Below, one piece after another: positions 60,847-64,000 of a DNA stretch of 64,000 bases (positions are counted from its first letter, which is position 1; every line of letters begins with the position of its first letter). Both the position numbers and the translations under genes were made by a program. The notes below the pieces were generated by a model. That model had not been told where the DNA came from, searched no databases, and saw nothing but the letters and a program-made list of their open reading frames with translations. The stretch covers positions 21,546,970 through 21,610,969 of the forward strand of contig CM064657.1 of the NCBI GenBank assembly GCA_032717465.1, written 5' to 3'. This DNA comes from Coenobita brevimanus (lineage: Eukaryota > Arthropoda > Malacostraca > Decapoda > Coenobitidae).

Positions 60847-61637
60847 GTGATTGTAGAGTGGAAAGGCAGTCACCAAAGCTACAGTCTGAGGTCCACTTAG
60901 CTCCTGCACATTATGATCCAACAGTAGCAGCAAATGAAATATCTATTCCAGAAACATGGCTAAATGAAAACCATATTAACCATACTCAGAATTTACTTGG
61001 AAGAAGTTTCGCATCCATTTTTGGGTTCCACTCAACTGTCATTTTTTAAATAAAAAATTGCGGCCAAGTACAAGCTCCGAAAAATACCTGGATACAAATT
61101 GTTAATGTACGCAGTTGTCATTGGGTAACTGTTAGTAACATTGGGTGTAGTCGTGACACTGTCAGAGTGTACGATAGTATGGTTTATGCTTTCATTGAAC
61201 ATGATGACAAGTTTAATAGCCAGATTGCTGCCTTGCTAAAGTCCAGCAGTCCAATAATAACTGTGGATACTGCACACATGAAACAGCAGAAGGGAGCTTC
61301 AGACTGTGGCTTATATGCTGTTGCTACTGTGACGAGTCTTTGTTATGGAATCCCTCCTGAAACCCAGGATTATGTGCCGGAATGTATGAGGAATCATCTA
61401 CCTCATTGTTTTAGAGATGGTGTCTTGAAGCCGTTTCCTGTAACAACACTCCCTATCATTCCAGAACCACATAGATACCAGTCTTTCATATTAAGTATTC
61501 ACTGTCACTGCAGACTACCAAAGGTAGCCCATAAAGAGATGGTTCTGTGTGTTTTGTGTAACAACCTCATGTTGAGTGTGAAACTGCGCAAAGGAACTAT
61601 ATACTTTTTGTGTGCCGAACGTGTAAAATTTCTGTGA
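60847..61637 (+). pseudogene. ULP1/SENP-like (C48) cysteine protease with degenerate PHD-like tail
   Basis: After a CATGCAG acceptor one frame runs to TGA 61635 with a single in-frame TAA at 61047-61049. It shows PETWLNENHINHTQNLL, then SCHWVTVSN (His at 61119), VYDS (Asp at 61173) and GASDCGLYAVA (Cys at 61305), the His-Asp-Cys triad of C48 peptidases, which cleave ubiquitin-like modifiers. The tail, CHCRLP and LCVLCNN, then YFLCAER, recalls a PHD finger whose later Cys/His ligands are lost. Proteases of this class occur in Ginger1-type transposons beside the integrase, so this is probably the 3' end of the gene starting at 49370. A free-standing gene remains possible. Confidence 0.78.
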
Positions 61638-61829
61638 TTGTTCTTAGTTTGTTATACATAGTATTTAGGGCAGTTCTTGTAAATGTTTGAGGCATTTGAT
61701 ATGTTCCAAGAACGGTGGAGGTTGAGAGGCATATTGGAAATCCAGATATGGACTGAGTTATGTGACAGCCAAGTCTGATATGTCAACTTTTGGGCATGTT
61801 AAAGCATGGATTATGACGTTACTTTATAT

Positions 61830-62622
61830 GGGAAACCAGTTGCCCAGAAAGTGTGTGGCTGAATGAAATATTTTTGATAATAATATTGGAATGAACCTTA
61901 TGATCCATACATGCTCTTTTAATGTGGGTAGCAAATCTGCTTTTATTTCAGTGTTACTGTTTGTAAAAAACAAATCAAGTTTCAATTAAATATTATGTTG
62001 TAAGGTACAGCCACAAGCAAAGGTTCTTCAATAACCCACTGCCAGGATTTGATATTGCTCCCCAGAACAGAGTATCGTTCCTTCTCTTACTGTTGTTTCA
62101 TATTAGTGTCGCATAACAAACATAAACCTACAATATCAGCAATTCATACAGCTGGCAGCAAAGCGAAGAACTTCCGTAGATGGGAAAGCAGTTGCCCGGA
62201 AAGTGTGTGGCTGCATTAAATGTTTGTTTTGATAGCTGATACTAATGGAATTAACCTGATGATGCATACATGCTCCTTTAATGTGGATAACAAATCTGCT
62301 TTTATTTCAGTGTTAGTTTGAAAAAAAATAAAGTTTCAGTTAAATATTATGTTGTAAGGTACAGCCAATATTTCAGTGTTACTGTTTGAAAAAAAACAAA
62401 TCAAGTTTCAGTTAGGCAAAATATTATGTTTTAAGGTACAGCCAAAAGCAAAGGTTCTTCAATAAGCTATTGCCAGGATTTGGTATTGCTCCCCAAAACA
62501 GAGTATCGTTCTTTCTCCTACTGTTGTTGTTTCATATTAGTGTAACATGACAAACATAAACCTACAATATCTACAATGCATACAGCTGGCAGCAAAGTGA
62601 AGAACTTCTGCACATCGCACAT
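61830..62622. repeat. Tandem duplication of a 350-bp unit
   Basis: The unit beginning GGGAAACCAGTTGCCC at 61830 recurs at 62182 (352 bp later). The second unit has an internal duplication of about 75 bp around AAGGTACAGCC. It lies just downstream of the protease gene and may be its 3' flank. Confidence 0.85.
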
Positions 62623-63326
62623 CGTTGTTCATGGCTTATGAAATACAATGCTTCAAATGTAGTACAGTAGTGATTTAAGGATTGCAGTCTATGATCTTTT
62701 GCACAGACAGCCCCTAGTTAAAGGTCACAACTTTTAGTTTCGACCTGTGACTGGCTGTGGATCACGGAGGGCTTTGTTAGTTAAGTGACCACCCTCGGGA
62801 TTTTTTTAATGTACTAGGGATCACTGCTGCAGGAGGTAACTATTGTACGGTTTCTCACAAGGAAAAGTTCATTGTCAGTGGAGTGAACGGAGCCAAGGCC
62901 TGATGGTCTGCTACCTCCCTAAATTGTGCCAGGCAAGGCTGCCACACCACCCCTATATATCTACAGTACAGTGTGTTTATGTGTGTATATACATATGTAA
63001 CTCTCACACACACACATGTTCATATGTAATTGTATTTCCTTGCCTGTCATGGGTCAGTATTTGTTAATGTAAAATCATTTTGAAAACCTGAAAATTATTG
63101 TGATAAGTATGACAATAAACTTCATGCATATGGTGTAATTATTAGATCCCATGTATGTGTTACAGGTCTTTGAGGATGGGTTAAGTCCTGCATGGCTATT
63201 ATCCCTTTTATGAGTAATGCAGGGTATAAAGATATAATCTGAAAATCAAGTAACTATTATGTTCAGAGACTGAACAGAAACAGAATTTTACTGTCATATT
63301 ACCATAAGCTTACGGAGTTTCATGGA
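62623..63326. other. Unassigned AT-rich sequence
   Basis: Nothing recognised beyond a short CA run near 63003. Confidence 0.4.
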
Positions 63327-63640
63327 GAGACAAACAGACAAATGAGGAAGGAACCCTGCGGTATTGATGTGGATGAGATTAAGAAAGTTCAGAGAACTAT
63401 GCTGAGGTGGTTTGGTCATGTGAAGAGAATGAAGAATGAAAGACTGTCTAGGAGGGTTTACGTGAGTGAGGTAGAGGGGGCAAAAGAGGAAGGGAGACTA
63501 AGGATGAGGTGGAATGATGGGTAGGTATATGAGAGGGGGTTGGATTGAGGCCAGCCAGATGGCAGGTGACAGAGTGACATGGAGGTGATTTGTTTATGGT
63601 CACACCTTTTGGGGAATGAGACATTAGGCTATAGATAGGT
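63327..63640 (+). pseudogene. RTE LINE, copy 4, 3' fragment
   Basis: Encodes a short C-terminal RTE segment with MLRWFGHVKRM and RRVYVSEVEGA, a stop near 63522, then a degraded GATAG tail near 63632-63650. Closer to copy 3 than to copies 1 and 2. Confidence 0.8.
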
Positions 63641-63737
63641 AGCTATATCTATCACCTTAAGTGAGGTTGATACTTGAGGATATTATACTTTAACCATGAG
63701 TCAGCATCTTATTTTAGGCTGAACCAGCATGCTTTGT

Positions 63738-64000
<263 letters not shown>

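Overview
The window is metazoan nuclear DNA and almost entirely transposable elements nested in one another. Dense (TA)n, (GT)n and (GATA)n microsatellites, spliceosomal-type exon ends and the element mix (Ty3/gypsy, RTE, CR1/I-like LINEs, hAT, piggyBac, foldbacks) suggest an arthropod, perhaps a decapod crustacean; that is inference. No rRNA, tRNA, CRISPR array or ordinary host gene was recognised. One run of 100 N (24421-24520) marks an assembly gap.

Layout. 0.9-7.3 kb: a nearly complete LTR retrotransposon inserted in a (TA)n tract. Its pol is ordered protease-integrase-RT-RNase H, like the Gmr1 group of Ty3/gypsy elements. 7.4-8.7 kb: remnant of another LTR element. 8.7-16.3 kb: a hAT element with an 8-bp target duplication and a decayed transposase C-terminus, carrying a LINE fragment, a SINE-like repeat, a nearly full-length RTE LINE and a 1.65-kb CpG-rich foldback. 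16.75-17.52 kb: a piggyBac-type non-autonomous element. 17.5-24.2 kb: one giant inverted repeat that begins and ends at TTAA, with a 251-bp MITE in the left arm and a 3.3-kb LINE (LINE A) in the right arm. 24.2-30.2 kb: a piggyBac element with about 250-bp terminal inverted repeats and a broken transposase. 30.9-36.6 kb: an I-type LINE (LINE C) with a zinc-knuckle ORF1 and RNase H. 36.8-46.3 kb, minus strand: a 9.5-kb Ty3/gypsy element with unusually long 2.06-kb LTRs that contain an ORF, canonical RT-RNase H-integrase order and a 5-bp target duplication. 46.7-48.5 kb: second RTE copy, minus strand.

49.4-61.6 kb holds the only gene-like structure with introns: a chain of exons encoding a zinc-binding plus DDE integrase, followed after a large interruption by a C48/ULP1-type cysteine protease and a degenerate PHD-like tail. 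This fits a Ginger-like DNA transposon or a co-opted relative, now carrying stop codons. Its introns hold RTE copy 3, a MITE, SINE-like repeats and a LINE (LINE B, 54.5-58.2 kb, minus) with a C4HC3 PHD-type finger inside its reverse-transcriptase ORF. Tandem duplications, a fourth RTE fragment and a (TA)n tract close the window.

The genes do not form a pathway; each belongs to its own element. Target duplications, an empty site and the nesting give relative ages: hAT before RTE copy 1; giant inverted repeat before its MITE and LINE A; integrase gene before RTE copy 3 and LINE B.
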